A stretch of DNA of 64,000 bases from Benincasa hispida (GCF_009727055.1 NC_052355.1:6018183-6082182), one strand, 5' to 3'. Positions 1-12,731 are shown, numbered from the stretch's first letter. The notes: generated by a model from the letters alone, not told the origin. Numbers and translations are program-made.

Positions 1-62
1 CCATACCGCGACAAAAGTAGCAGTAAGCCATAACACAATCATGATAACTGTCGGCGTTTAAA

Positions 63-74
63 CTCTATAAATAG
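63..74 (+). promoter_or_regulatory. LTR TATA box
   Basis: The motif CTCTATAAATAG is shared at the same relative place in several Athila-type LTRs of this window (7643-7654, 18448-18459, 34703-34714 and others on the minus strand). It is the likely core promoter of the LTR; activity cannot be judged. Confidence 0.65.
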
Positions 75-1055
75 TCTTTTGGACCTTCATTTCAAGACAG
101 CCGAACTTTTGCCTCAAGGTAGAGGTTTGTGATCACAGATGAGAGCTTGAATAAGATTTTCAGTGAGAATTCTTCACCTCCACAAACCAGACCGAGTGAC
201 GACCGGAGCTTTCACCGGAGATAGAGCTCGAGAGAGACATTTTCAACATTCATCCATGGCACCACCGGCAGCCTTGACGCAGAGTTCTTCATTTCTCTTC
301 TAATCTCTGTATTGTATTACATTTTAGCTTAAGATATTAAGACATTTTGTGATCAATGCAAATCTTGATTCCTTCATTGCCGTCTTCTTCATCATCTTTA
401 TCTCTATCATTGTTTATCTTTAACGTTTATTTATCAAAGGCGATCGCATGCTTAATCGTGTAGCCTAGAGATAGGATGCATGTAGCAACCCACCGAGAGG
501 TATGTGTTATGCGAGTATAGTGAGTTAATCCTCTTTGCTTGGTGAAAGGCTGTAGCAACACTTGTCTATGAGATGTTGCATTACTTATCTATAAGTTAAA
601 TAGCCGCGTCTAACTACCTGAGAAGGTAAGAGATGAATGCATTAAAGCAAAGTTCGCATTGTTCCTAGAGATAGGCACAATCTTATGCTCGATGCAACCA
701 TGCACTATAGAGATATAGTCATGCAGCTGATCACCGAGAGGTGTGATGCGTTAGTGTAATGAGCTGGGATTACTCGGGTGATTTAAGATAATAAACATTA
801 GTATGCGTTAATGGTTGTTGTGTATCTATTTATTCTCATTGCAAGTTTTCTATTGCTCAATCTGTTTAGTTAGGAGTAGGAGTAGTGTGTAAATCCATTA
901 AACTTCTTCTTTTTATTTTTTCTTTTCATCGCCTCAAACGCATTGCTTCACAAGCATTATTGAGTGACAAGTCCCTGTGTTCGACCTCGAATTACCCAAG
1001 AAACTTGCGTTTGCGTTATACTTGGCGCGAGCGTAAGAAAACTCGTGATAGGAAT

Positions 1056-1334
1056 GCGTGGTCATTGCATACTAGATTAACGCATTTTCATTCCGAAGCA
1101 TGACCTCAGATGCATGGGTGCAAACGCATAAGCCATGTCTAATGCGTGATTTCATGTACAACCCTATTCGTCCTTAATAATNNNNNNNNNNNNNNNNNNN
1201 NNNNNNNNGCGTGGTCATTGCATACTAGATTAACGCATTTTCATTCCGAAGCATGACCTCAGATGCATGGGTGCAAACGCATAAGCCATGTCTAACGCAT
1301 GATTGCATGTACAACCCCATCCGTCCCTAATAAT
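1056..1334 (+). repeat. 126-bp duplication flanking an assembly gap
   Basis: Bases 1056-1181 and 1209-1334 are the same 126-bp segment of the LTR end, with about six differences by eye, separated by 27 N (1182-1208). Such an arrangement usually means two contig ends that overlap but were not merged. The few differences could reflect haplotypes or two similar element copies. Confidence 0.85.
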
Positions 1335-1350
1335 AATATTTCTACCAACA

Positions 1351-1508
1351 TGAACCTAGTAATTATCGAAGAGGCAAGCATATAGAACGAAAATATCACT
1401 TGATTCGGGAGATTGTGCATCAAGGTGATGTGATTGTCACGAAGATTTCTTCGGAGCACGACATTGCTGATCCGTTTACAAAGGCTCTAACGTCTAAACT
1501 GCTCAAGG
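1351..1508 (+). pseudogene. Ty1/copia RNase H C-terminal fragment
   Basis: Translation gives RGKHIERKYHLIREIV followed by DVIVTKISSEHDIADPFTKAL, the typical C-terminus of copia polyproteins. It is cut on the left by the LTR ending near 1350 and on the right by the LTR starting at 1509. The next residues of the same protein appear to resume at 3543. It is a remnant without function. Confidence 0.85.
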
Positions 1509-3542
1509 TGATGACTAAAATCATGTGGGATACAATATGCGATGCATGTCTTAAGGTATGCATTGATACTCATGCATTGGTGGTCATGAATTGGAATGAA
1601 AATATGCGTTAATGTTAGATGCGATGACCATGCGTTCCTATCACAAGTTTTCTTGCGCTCACGTCAAGTATAACACGAACGCAAGTTTCTCGGGTGATCC
1701 GAGGTCGAACTCAGGGACTTGTAGCTAGATGTATGCGATGATGTGTATGCGGCGGTTGAATAAAAGAATGATGGGGGTTTTAAGCTACCACCTACTCCTA
1801 CTCCTAGTTAACAGACAATGCAATGAGAAGTATGAATGAGAGGTAGAGACACGGCAATTGTTCATGTGAAGTAAATGTATGGACAATAGATAAAATGTGG
1901 AGATGTCTTCATCGCAACCCTTAAGATTAACAGCAAGGGCAACCTCAACCAATGCAAGCTATGCGATCATGCTACACACACTTGAGCCTATTTCTAGGAC
2001 ATATGCGGTGTGTATGCAAAAGGGTCGAGATGACCACATACCGCCACCTTATCCTACTTCTTGGACGCAGCCATTGTCCTCTCCGTAGGGTGCATACACT
2101 GTGTAATAGCAAACGAAGCTTATTCCTAAGTCTCCATTCTTGCTTATGCAAACCTAATCTAGCTCTCTTGAGCATCGATTCTAACCTAGCTCTCTCAAGT
2201 CTTATGTTCTTTCTTTAGACTCTCTTGAGTAGCTCTAAAGGTGTGATGGATGCATACATAAGACAAGGTAACCGCAAAAGCCTGGTTGACGCAAGATTAT
2301 TCCTATCTCTAGTGAACAATAGCTTACAGTGCTTAATGCGACCAACCATTTACCCTGCCGGGTAGTTAGTTATTACTGACTTTACTCATAGACAAGCGTT
2401 GCGTCCGCCTATAGACAGGCGTTGCTATAGCTTCACACTAAGCAAATAAAGTTTTCTCACACTCGCACAATACACACCTCTCGATGGTTTGCTACATATT
2501 TCATGTCTCTAATCCACATGACTAAGTATGCGATACTTTAGCAATCTCACTAAGTGATGCAATGAAAGTTAAGGATTCTAAGTAAAGAAAGATGGAGATG
2601 GAATCGAAGAAAACACAGAAATGCATTGAACACACAGTATATTAATTTCTTAATCCAAAATGTAATACAATACAATATAAGAAAAGAAGAGAAAATGAAA
2701 TGACCAGCTAGAAGCAATGTCTTGCTTCCAGCAGATGTGAGTCAAGGCTACCGGTAGTGCCATGGATGGGTGGTGGAGCTGACTCTCTCAAGATCGAACT
2801 CTGGCGAAGGCTCCGGTCGTCACTTGGAATGGATGAAGAAGATGAAGAACTCTCAAGCTTCTTTCTCACGCATTAACCTGGATCACAAGGATCCGCCCTA
2901 AGGTGAAAAACCTTGGATAATATGAAATTATGCTCATCGGCTTCTATTTATAGAGCTCGATCGCTAACAACATTAATGGATTACTTTGATCTGATATTCG
3001 CGGCGCGTTAGTCATTTTCTGAATCTCTGCTGCTAACGGCATGGTAGGTGAAATGTCAACATCATCTTTTGATTTTTTCGAGATATGCGTTGATGCTTCC
3101 ATTCCACCAACCTTGCGGTGATCTCACTATTATGCGTTATCGTGTAGCCGCAATCTTGAAATGATCGCATTCACTTGATTACCGCAACTTCTACATGATG
3201 ACCGCAATCGCTTGACGATCGCAACTCCTATGCAATGGACGCTTGCGGCTGATTACTGCAACACCCATGCATTGATTGTATGCGTTCGCATTTGCGATGG
3301 ATAATTTCTTTGCATGCGGTAGCCCGGCTTTCGCGTTTGCGTCCACTTCCTGCGTTAGCTACAAAAATAGACAATTGAACGCATAATAACGCATACTAAT
3401 GGGTTAGCTGAGATTCTTAATGCTGAACGCCGCAAACTCATTTTCTCATGAATTCCTAACATGATTGCCACATATTATGCTTAACAACCCTCATAATTCT
3501 AAATAAAAGGCCTAAGATGACATGCATTTCTACATGTCATCA
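1509..3542 (-). mobile_element. Solo Athila-type LTR inserted in copia RNase H end
   Basis: Read on the minus strand it starts TGATGACATG at 3542, contains a TATA box (2944-2955), the leader motifs and the conserved 'agtccctgagttcgacc' block (about 1692-1712), and ends near 1509. Its length, about 2034 bp, matches the solo LTR at 17928-19917 (1990 bp). Copia coding sequence lies on both sides (TSKLLK on the left, GHLETLGLRDM on the right), which supports insertion. The flanks CAAGG and GAGGG form only an imperfect target duplication. Confidence 0.8.
2944..2955 (-). promoter_or_regulatory. LTR TATA box (minus strand)
   Basis: The plus-strand text CTATTTATAGAG is the reverse complement of CTCTATAAATAG, placed as in the sister LTRs. 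Confidence 0.6.
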
Positions 3543-3702
3543 GAGGGTCATCTAGAAACTCTGGGTCTACGGGATATGAGACACATTGTCTAGGGCGAGT
3601 GAGAGATGTTATTGGGGTATAGTGTTTGCCCTAGTTTATTGTATTTTTGTACTTATTTCTATTGTACATTTGTCTCCTAAAGCTTTAGGACAAGTGGGAG
3701 AT
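3543..3702 (+). pseudogene. Ty1/copia polyprotein end, 3' UTR and polypurine tract
   Basis: The first codons read GHLETLGLRDM, the usual last residues of copia polyproteins, and follow from the fragment ending at 1508. After a short untranslated stretch comes a purine tract, AAGTGGGAGAT (about 3692-3702), directly before the LTR. This tract would prime plus-strand DNA synthesis. The element is dead because its RNase H is split by LTR insertions. Confidence 0.75.
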
Positions 3703-5690
3703 TATTGGAAACAGTGTCCTAAATCTCCTTGCAATCTCATAGTTTGTAAACTTTGTATAAACATATTGTTGTTAATAAAATAAGTGTTATTTTGTCAGCA
3801 TATACTCAATCCAATAAACTAAGATCCGAGTTTATTTCATGTAATCTAAATAAGTATATAGACACATACAAGTGGATCTTGTTTAAATAATAACCTAAAT
3901 AGTCAATAGTAGATGGATAAGGCTGGGTACCTTATCCTTGTGACACTATGGATACGACCCACTTTGTAGGTATTACAAGTGTTGTAAAGTGCTACAAATG
4001 ATATGATCCTGATCATTCATGTGGAGACATGAGAGCCGGGGTATTCTACAAAATTTTTTTGTATAAGATTGGACCACGAAATGATTAGTCTTTTTATATA
4101 ATGCCGTTAATAATAGAGACTTACATTTCACTAGGATGACTATAGGTGACATGACCTGAATCCTGAGTGAGTTGTGAAATCCATATCACGAAGGCCGTCC
4201 TTTGATTTGTGTGGGTGAGAATGGCTAAATTGCCAACTCAACAAGCCTACCATTTTGGGGATTCGTTTGACTGGGGAGTTGGGAACACAGCTACACAAGA
4301 CAGAATTCATTCATTCCCCGATGCAGGGGCAAGTAGATAAATTGCTCCCTTAAGGACTGATTCTGGGTCTTGAGCATAGTGACCACACCTTCTCCTAGTT
4401 CGAGAGGGACTTGGTCATAGTAGGACTATGACTTATTTTTCATTAGAGGAATCAGTGGTACTTAAGGATTTAGATGTAATAATAGGGGCAAAACGATATT
4501 TTGGCTCAGCTGTACTTACGATCAATTTGTGAAGTGTCATCGCACTATTGATTGGTTATATCCAATGGACATAGAAATTTATCTATAGTGCAAAGAGTGC
4601 AGCTGTCGATCTTTAGTGGAGTAACTGACAGTTAACGGATGTTGGATAATTTAATTAAAGTGTTTAATTTATTATCTGAGTACCGTTGGAGCTTCAATCT
4701 ATAGGTCTATAAGTCCCTTCTTAGCTTAATAAGGATTTAATTGAGATTTAATCTTTGGATTAATTTGAAGTGTTCAAATTAATTGATGGAATTAATTATA
4801 TATGATATAATTAATTTTAATGTATTTGATATATTATAATTGAGAGGAATTTGAATATGATTCAAATACCAATTATATGAATGAGATTTATGTAATTAAA
4901 TATAAATATGATTTATATTGAGAGGAATTAAATATTTGGATATGATCCAAATATCATTTATATGGATGAGATTTATATAAGTGGATTTGATATAAACGTG
5001 ATTTATATTAAATGCTATGTATTGTTGAGAGAAAATAAAATTTATAGTTTATGTTGTATTTGATGCAATATAAAACTATAGGCTATATGTTATATTTGAT
5101 ATAACATATAATGTGTATATATATAATAAAGTAGTTATTATATATATATATATTCTATTTTATTAATTTAATTAAAATTAATAAAAAGAAAAGGAGTTAT
5201 AACTCCTTCCCCCCATTCTCTCAAGTTAACTTATGTGGGATTCAAGAAGTTGAATTAATTATCTTCTTCCTTAATTCTCTTAGAGAAGAAGTGTGTTCTC
5301 TCTAAGGAAAAACTCATAGGGAAGAGATTAACAAAAGTTATTCTTTTCCTTCTCATCCTCTCTATTTCCTTTCCCTTTTCCAAGGATTGAAGCAAGAGTC
5401 AGGATTCAATCAAATCCCACAACTCTTGCTTGATTCCTCTATCCCAAGAGAATACAGAGGGTTCTCAAGTGATGCTGTCTATTCTTGAAGAAGGAGATCC
5501 ACGTGGAGAAGGAGTTCTGTTTGTGACTTGTATGAGGGAGTTCTTGAAGAAAGGGTTTTTTAAAGGTAAAAGTTTCTGAAACCCTATATGAATTTTTTAA
5601 AGCATGCTGTAACTTTAAGTAAATGCATATCTTGTTGTTGTTTTACTGTAAAACCTTATATTCAATAAAAATGGAATTTGGAACGATCTT
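3703..5690 (+). mobile_element. Ty1/copia 3' LTR
   Basis: It begins TATTGGAAACAGTGTCCTAA, a mutated form of the TGTTGGG-TTTATGCCCTAA start seen at 49995 and (reversed) at 37253. The body shares the block 'gatcctgatcattcatgtgg' and 'aatcagtggtacttaagg' with the LTRs at 37254 and 49995. The right border is uncertain, placed near 5690 where 'ggaacgatctttgctttc' matches the end region of those LTRs. AT-rich (TA)n stretches lie at about 5110-5160. It has no open gene. Confidence 0.75.
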
Positions 5691-5699
5691 TGCTTTCGG

Positions 5700-7043
5700 C
5701 CAAAGTATTTTTTTCTGAAAATTTCCTTCAGAAGATACATGGAAAATGGACAGTTATAAGAAAAATGGGGAAAAAGAAACCATTCCAAAACAACCCCCCA
5801 AATTTTATAGTTGTGGCGGAGAATCATTGTATGGCAAATCTGGAGGTGCAGCGCCTTGTGAATTAGGAAATCACAAGGGTTGACGAAGATGAGGACGAAC
5901 AGTCGAGCCATGCAAGTAGCTGTTAAGAAATTGAAGTACTCGTGGTTCCTTTCAGCCTGCAGGCATTGGTTTTGGCATAGGGTGAAAAGGTTGCATTGTA
6001 CTACAACGAGGGCTTGGCGAAAGGTGGTGGTGTCATGGTGTAGTTCAAAAAGGGATTGCTGAATGGATGTAAGTTTGTGGGAGATGAAAGTTGTAAGTTC
6101 ATCAAGGATGGAAGGTGAGGGTGGTTGTTATGGTTGAGGTTGCAGTGATGCACCCAAATTCTCAACATCGTCGAGTTGGGGTTGGCGAGAGGGGCTAGCA
6201 CCCAAACCGTGTGGTTCATGAAATTCGGGTGGGAGAGGAGGTGATCATTCGAAGGTGGATGGGGAATGGGGTTGGTGTCGATTGGTTTGTGGAGGCATGG
6301 GGTGATTGAAGGGGGGATTGATGAACATATTCAGTGAGAAGGAAAAGGTTTGTCGAATTTATAGGCAAGGAAGATAAAGGCTTAATGGGACTTGGTGGGA
6401 TGATTGCCCATGGTGATGGATTGAGTATGTGCTCGTCAGGATCATGGCATTTGAGGCTCTCATGGGCAAGTTCTTTGCCCTTGGTGGATGTTCGTTGGCG
6501 CTTGGCTCTTGGTGGTTGAGGGACATTTAGGTCGATGATTGGGCATTTTAGGGGCTTAGGGCTATACAGTGAATCCTTGAGATGTGTCCTTAGAATCTTA
6601 TTGTTGATTAGCCCGTGCACTTCAGCCATAGGCTCTTCTTCAATACCAGAGCCTACGGATAGGCAAAGGTTGGTGAAAGTCCATGGGAAGAAAAGCTGGC
6701 TGCGAGGCTTACTGATGGTCCCCTGGATTTGCTTTTCTATTAATCACCCAATGTCAATAGGGATCCCAAGGGCAATACAATAAGCGACCATTATCGGTCC
6801 CTCGAAATAGTTCTGTCGTGCATCGTAGGGATGATCCTCTTCTTGACCAAGTATACCCATAAGCGCGCCTCTGGCAAGAGAAGGTTTGAAGCCAATGTGC
6901 GAACGTCTGTAAGTGACACGGTCTATTGAGAGTCAGGCTACGCCAAAACCCTTAAAGCATCTTCCAAATGCTCATTGCCAGGCCTTTCAATTAGTTGATT
7001 ACCTGGTGCGTTAGGAATTGGAATAACTGATTGATGTCACAGG
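5700..7043 (-). pseudogene. Degenerate ORF resembling the putative plant transposon (Transposase_32-like) domain
   Basis: Reading leftward from 7043, one frame gives LTDVRTLASNLLLPEARLWV, then VKKRIIPTMHDRTISRDR, with stops, followed by a proline/serine-rich tail (open frame 6216-6629, 137 aa, containing CPIIDLNVPQPPRAKRQR). The spacing of W, 'rIIPT.hd' and 'DR' resembles the plant-specific putative transposon protein domain often found near Ty3 elements; that assignment is from memory. It is broken by several stops and by the LTR at 7044. The lysine/glutamate-rich region further right on the same strand may be its N-terminal part. Confidence 0.45.
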
Positions 7044-9095
7044 TGATGACATGTAGAAATGCATGTCATCTTAGGCCTTTTACTTCGAATTATGAAGACT
7101 GTTAGGCAGAATATGCGTCAATCATGATAGGAATTCATGAGAAAATGAGCTTGCATCGATTAGCATGTTGAATCTCAGCTAACCTGTTATTTTGCGTTAT
7201 TATGCATTCAATGTTTTATTTTTGTAGCTAAAACAAGAAATGGACGCAAACACGGAAACCAGACCATCGCATAGGCGAACGCATGCGAAGAAACTCTCAA
7301 TCGCAAAGGCAAACACGTCGATCAACACATGGATGTTGCGGTAATCAGCCGTATGCATCCATCGCATAGGAGTTGCGTTCGTCAAGCGATTTTGATCATC
7401 ATGTAGAATTGTGGTATTAAGCGAATGTGGTCATTAAATGATTGCGGCTATACGACAGCACATATTAATGGGATCAACACAAGGTTGGTGGAATGAACGC
7501 ATCAACACATCTACCTCGAGAAAAGCCAAAAGATGATGTTGACATTTTACCTACGATGTCGTTAGTGGCAGAGGTTCAGAAAGGACTAACGTGCCGAATG
7601 TCAGACTCAGAGTAGTCCAATCTATGCTGTCGACGACCCAAGCTCTATAAATAGAAGCCGATGAGCAGAAATTCAAGCTATCCGGGGATGATTCTTGTGA
7701 ACCGGGGATTTTCCCTATGATCTAGAAAAACTGCGTGAGAAGATGGCTGAGAGTTGTTCACCTCATTCATCCATTCCAAGTGATGACCAGAGCCTTCGAC
7801 CGGAGCTAGATCTCAAGAGAGTCAGCTTCTCTACCCATCAATAGCACCACCAGCAGCCTTGACGCACATCCGCTGGAAGCAAACCTTTGCTTCCAGCCGG
7901 TCGTTTCATTTCCTTTATTTTCTTATATTGTATTGTATGACATTTTGTGGTTAAGGAATTAATACAATTTGTTTTCAATGCATTTCTCTGTTTCCTTCGA
8001 TTCCATCTCCATCTTCTTTGCTTAGCATCTTTACTTTAAATGCAACACTTAGTGAGATTGCTTGTGTATTGCATACTTAGTCATGTGGATTAGGGATATG
8101 AAGCATGTAGCAACCTACTGAGAGGTGTGCGTTGCGTTAGTGTGTGAGTAACCTAATTTGCTTAGTGTGAATCTGTGGCAACGCCTGTCTATAGGCTAAC
8201 ACATTGCTTGTCTATGAGTAAAGTCAGCAACAACCAACTACCCGAGAGGGTAAGTGGTTGGTCACATTAAGCAATGTATGTATTGTTCACTAGAGATAGA
8301 AATAATCTTAGGTCAACAAAGTTCATGCGGTTACCTTGTCCTATGAGCGCATCATTCATCATTTAGGCATACTCTAGAGAGTAGTCTAAACCCAAATCTA
8401 AGACTCGAGAGAGCGGATTGGAACGCATAGGCAAGAATGGGGATCTTAGAGATATGCTTTGTTTGCTTCACATAGCGTATGCACCCTATAGATTGGATTT
8501 GCATGCATCCAAGAAGTAGGATAAGTGGTTATGCGGTAGCCACGCTCATGCGGCGAGAGCTTGTGAGCTGGTTATGGAGGTCTAGGTAGGCATAGGCTTC
8601 TTGGCAATATCGCAGATACACCGCATACATCCTAGAGTTAGGTTCACGTGTGTGTAGCATGATTGCATGGCTTGCGTTGACTAAGGTTGCCTTTGTGATC
8701 ATTCTTAAGGGTTGCAATGAAAGCATCTCCGCATTTTATCTACTTTCCCATTCATTTATTTCATGCTGAGTGTTGTCGTATCTCTATCTCTCATGCATAT
8801 TCTCATTGCGTTGTCTGTTAGATAGGAGTACGAGTAGGATTTACTTAGCAACCACTCCAACATTTTTTAATTTAATCGCCGCATGCACATCAATGTATAC
8901 ATATAGCTACAAGTCCCTGTGTTCGACCTCGGATTACCCAAGAAACTTGCATTCACATTATACTTGGCATGAGCATAAGAAAACTTGTGACAGGACGCAT
9001 GGTCATCACATACATTTATTAACGCATATTCATTCCAATGCATGACTATCGACGCATGACTATATACACATATCTTAGGAACATGCATCGCATAC
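7044..9095 (+). mobile_element. Solo Athila-type LTR
   Basis: It begins TGATGACATG, forms the terminal hairpin described under findings, has a TATA box at 7643-7654, the leader motifs (8100-8290), and the conserved block 'agtccctgtgttcgacc' at about 8912-8930. The right border is estimated at 9085-9100; no target duplication was found. Minus-strand reading region continues on both sides, so this is probably a solo LTR. Confidence 0.75.
7643..7654 (+). promoter_or_regulatory. LTR TATA box
   Basis: CTCTATAAATAG at the conserved promoter position of the LTR starting at 7044. Confidence 0.6.
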
Positions 9096-9600
9096 CGCGT
9101 CCAATGGGTTTTAGTTGTCGAGTAAAATTGACTTCTTTCTTCTTCTTTTCCTTCTTTTCTTTCTCCTATTCTTCCTTTTGTTGTTGTTTGAGCCCTTTAT
9201 TGTGCTTGACCTTCTCTTGTCTTCGCACTTCATTTTCTTCTTTGTATCTTTTTTCTTCCTCATCCTCCACTTTCATTTCCCTTTCAAACTGCTTTGAGGT
9301 GCCCACAATGCGTTTTTCTTCTTCAATCTTCTGTCTTGTTTCTTATTCAGCTAATGCATTAAGGCGGCGAACCTTCTCATCATGAGCTTCCTTGCCAGAT
9401 CATCAAATGCGATGATTAGGTGAGCTCATTTTTTCTTTTCCTCCTGCTTTTGTGTTATCTCTCTTTCTTCTTTCTCCTCCTCTATGTGCTCAATCAACTG
9501 CGCAGTTGTTGGGTTCATAGAAGACTAAGTTCCAATGACTTCAGGCCTAGTCACCTGGGTTGCGTCCACAGTATCGTCAACCTATTTTTCTGCTTCTCTT
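9096..9600 (-). pseudogene. Lysine/glutamate-rich degenerate ORF, left part
   Basis: On the minus strand the frame reads MNPTTAQLIEHIEEEKEERE and later RYKEENEVRRQEKVKHNKG with some stops. It is a low-complexity, highly charged, probably coiled-coil-forming segment. It continues the charged segment at 16575-17198, from which it is separated by the Athila element 9601-16574. Similar charged regions occur in the extra ORFs of plant Ty3 elements, but I do not recognise a specific family. Confidence 0.4.
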
Positions 9601-11277
9601 TGATGTGTTATTTTATGCGATGAAATAATGGTAGGGGTTGCGGTGATGGAAAATGCGTTGTGCAAACAAGTTTTCTTAGTAGGACCCAAGTATAAATCCT
9701 ACTGAGTTTCCTGGTAAGCCCAGGGTCGAAATCAAAAACTAAGGAAAACAATATGTGGTGGTAATTTTTAGATCACTTTGCTGTAACGAATAAATCAAGG
9801 AGTTGGATGGTTTTTTGTTTACAGTATAAAAAGTATGCGGCGGAATTGAGAAAAGAGCAATTATGTGACAGATACACCGAATATGCGGAGGAATGGGTCG
9901 AGAAGGTCTTTAGCTAGCATTTCCCGAGAATGCGTTCAAGCTATGCGATCATGCTACACTCATGTGATCGGAACACATTTTCCAATGCAAATGCGATAGT
10001 GTCTATAGAACTTATTCCTAAGTCTCTACTTTCTGCCTATGCGATGACGATGCATGTAAGGACAAGGCGACCACATACAATCATATCCTATCTCTAGGGT
10101 GCATGTGATGCGTTAATAGCAAACAGAGCTTATTCCTAAGCTTCTTTCTCTTGATTATGCAGTTCTAATCTGACTCTCCCGAGCCTAGATTCTAATCTGA
10201 CTTTTCCAAGCCTAGATTTTATCCTTAGACTACCTTCCCGAGTATCCCTAAAGGACGAATGACGCATACATAATACAAGATAATCGCATAGAATGAAGAT
10301 CCCAGATTATGCTAGCTAATTTCTTCTCAACCCATTCGACAGATTTAGCTACTCATGCGTAATGTACAGAGAGTGGACAGATATAAAGATGAAAAATTCC
10401 ATTTTTATAAATAAGTTTAGATTACAAAATGACAATGGAAATAAGGGTAGAGAGCCTGGTAGCAATTCCTTGCTTCCCAAGGCTTTTACATTGTGTTCTC
10501 TATTCCGCCCAAAAGATATTCTTGCTTCCGCAAGAGTTGGCCCTCTCTCTGATTTCAACGCTCCCTGGCACTCTTCCGAGTTCACCATGACGATCTCTCG
10601 GTGTAATCTCCCTTCTCTCGCCTCCACCTTCTAAGTATAAAAAAAAACTAAGAACAAGGCTAACTCTATCTATAGGGAAATGTCTCTAAAACAGAACTAA
10701 CTAATTAAACTGTCTTTGAACTCCTTCACTGAAGGTGGCCTTCGGTACTTGTAGAGTTTCGGGGTGAAAGACTTCTTCTCTCTTATGACTGCACTGATGG
10801 GATGACATTAATTCTGTGTCTGATGTTCTGAATATTTTTCACCGAAAAGTTGAGTGTACTTGCTATAGTAGGTCTTTAACAGCTTGTCAACTTAATTCAG
10901 AATCGACAGTCATCAGCTTTCTGTCCCATCATGATTTATTGCGCTTTTCACCTAGATGCGCCCATCATGATGCGCTGGCTTTATGCAGCAACCTTCTTGA
11001 GCAGATATTCACGAGCGCAAATGATCGCATAGCCTTGCGTCAACACAATCTCTTAATGCGTTCAGATGTTAATTTCTTTGGATCACATTTCCGCCTTGTG
11101 TCAACGCATTTTCTGCACAAAAATACTTATGTTAGCTGTTTTAATGCGATTGACGAATGAGATCGCAATGTTGTGAACTTAATGCTTTTGTACACAATAT
11201 TGTATATTTTTATCATCGCAATCCTGCATTGTTTTATAACTTTGCGTTGTAATAACATGCATTTTTGCCCGTTATCA
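9601..11277 (-). repeat. 3' LTR of the gag-only Athila element
   Basis: On the minus strand it runs from TGATAACGGGC (11277) to ACACATCA (9601). It is about 95% identical by eye to the 5' LTR over a 270-bp stretch (10362-10634 against 15667-15939). Its TATA region near 10747 reads tacttgtagag instead of tatttatagag, so this copy may have lost its core promoter. Confidence 0.85.
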
Positions 11278-11290
11278 TACCCCTAATTTT
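11278..11290 (-). other. Polypurine tract
   Basis: The minus-strand text AAAATTAGGGGTA lies directly before the LTR start TGATAACGGG. The same place in the plus-strand element reads AAATTTGGGGATG (34217-34229). Confidence 0.7.
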
Positions 11291-11575
11291 AAACAATGCT
11301 TGTCTTCAAGCATAAGTTAAAGATTTTCTTTAGAAAGTCGACCGCCTTCCCTTTCGTAGATTTCTTGAGGATGCCTTATTCAAATCCTATGCACCAAAAT
11401 TTCTTTAATTTTTATCTAGGTCTCTTGTTAAAATATTTCTAAAATTTAGGGACCAAAGTTTAACCTTCAAAAAGACTTTATCAGATTCCAGGGCATCGCA
11501 TGATTTATTTCATAAAAAAAACTTTTCACTGGGGTGTTTTCAAATGATTTTTATCCTTGCATATTTTAGACACAT

Positions 11576-11606
<31 letters not shown>

Positions 11607-12731
11607 TTTCTCTCTATGACCTTGCACTGATCCAAGTGTCTAGCCTTCGTTTTGGCTTGCCCCCACGTGTGTCATGCGGACATCCAACTACGAGCAAGAC
11701 ACTCTTTCTTAGTCTACACTTATGCCTATTTGGCAACGGAGTTGTGACCATTTATTTGTGCGTTGATCACAATTCCTACCTTCGTTTTGGCTTGCCCCCA
11801 CATGTTTCATGCAGACATCCAACTACGAGTAGGATTCGATCCCAATGTTATGAATTTTTTTTATAAGGCTAAAAATAGCAAGGTCGAAAAGTGAATACCG
11901 CACCCCCAAATTTAAAATGCGGCAATGTCCTCATTGATAAAAGATTGAAAGAAGTCATGCGATGCTCTTAAGAAGTTTCGTAAAGGGTCACTTTGAAAGA
12001 AAACTATCAGATCACTAACTTTGAGAAATATTTCATGAGGTGATTGTCCTAAAATTAAGTTGACTCTAGTATATACGAAGAAATAGAGGCATGCATTTCA
12101 TCATTGAAATCATAATTGGCAAAGAGAAATAATGCGAAGACTTACTAAATTAATCAATGTTAAATGGTTATGCCAACCAAAGAGGATGCGGTGATAAAAT
12201 TTTCAAAATTAAAATGCAATGCGATAGTGCAAAATTTGGAATAAAGTCAAGGAAAAATAAAACCCCCAAATTTGCGCTGTCGCTCGTATTATTTGTGGAC
12301 GCATCATGCTTTGCGGTGATCTACTTTCTTTGGATTGCAGTGATGAATTAAAGTAGTTACGTCTTTGTGTAGCGCCTCCGCAATCGTTCACCTCGATCGT
12401 TGCAAAAAAACCTTGAGAGGGTCAAATAATAATAAAACAAAATTAACAAAATCCTTTTTACTACGATCGTTCAACACGATCGCATACTTCCCCTCCCCCT
12501 CTCCCTCCCCCCTTTTTTTATATAAAGATAAATAAATGATAATCGAAATAACATAAGAGTAGTGAGAGTTCATGAATCATTGGTAAGAAAAGGATATTCC
12601 AAAAGAATTGCGTCCCTCATGAGTTTGAGTTGCATGGTAACACAGGGACTGCTAATTTCAGTTTGGACTTTTTACGTCCACGGTGGCTTTCTCTTCTTTT
12701 CTCGATCTTCTAGGATCAAGATTGCCTTAAT
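11291..12731 (-). other. Athila 3' untranslated region
   Basis: This non-coding stretch aligns with 32975-34216 (plus) and 39489-40770 (minus). Conserved marks are the 'aaacaatgcttg' box next to the polypurine tract, a (TA)n run near 11585-11606, the direct repeat at 11644-11835, and 'aatttgcgctgtcgctcg' near 12269. The pol deletion junction lies near 12700, where protease sequence meets this region. Confidence 0.65.
11644..11835 (-). repeat. Direct repeat of ~55 bp in the Athila 3' UTR
   Basis: Two copies, about 11644-11699 and 11781-11835, both contain 'ccttcgttttggcttgcccc' followed by a CACGTG-like core and 'catccaactacga'. The second copy has CACATG. The same pair occurs at 39817-40003 and, inverted, at 33715-33903, so it is a constant part of this element type. 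Confidence 0.8.

Larger units (their letters stand above)
1..1350 (+). mobile_element. Athila-type LTR, 3' portion (5' part lies outside the window)
   Basis: The sequence aligns by eye with the LTRs at 7044-9095 and 17928-19917: a TATA box near 63, a leader with repeated 'cctagagatagg' and 'tgtctatgag' motifs, then the conserved block 'agtccctgtgttcgacc' near 970. It appears to end in CA near 1350, directly before a copia RNase H fragment, so it probably interrupted that copia gene. A 27-base N gap lies inside. No coding capacity is expected; the short reading frames here are incidental. Confidence 0.8.

Noticed and set aside
9038..9385. Serine/phenylalanine-rich open frames on the plus strand, membrane-protein-like
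   Set aside because: They are the complement of the KE-rich minus-strand ORF; low complexity gives open frames on both strands.
10362..10634. 90-aa open frame also present at 15667-15939, apparently a conserved protein pair
   Set aside because: Both lie antisense in the two LTRs of the same element; similarity follows from LTR identity, not from protein selection.
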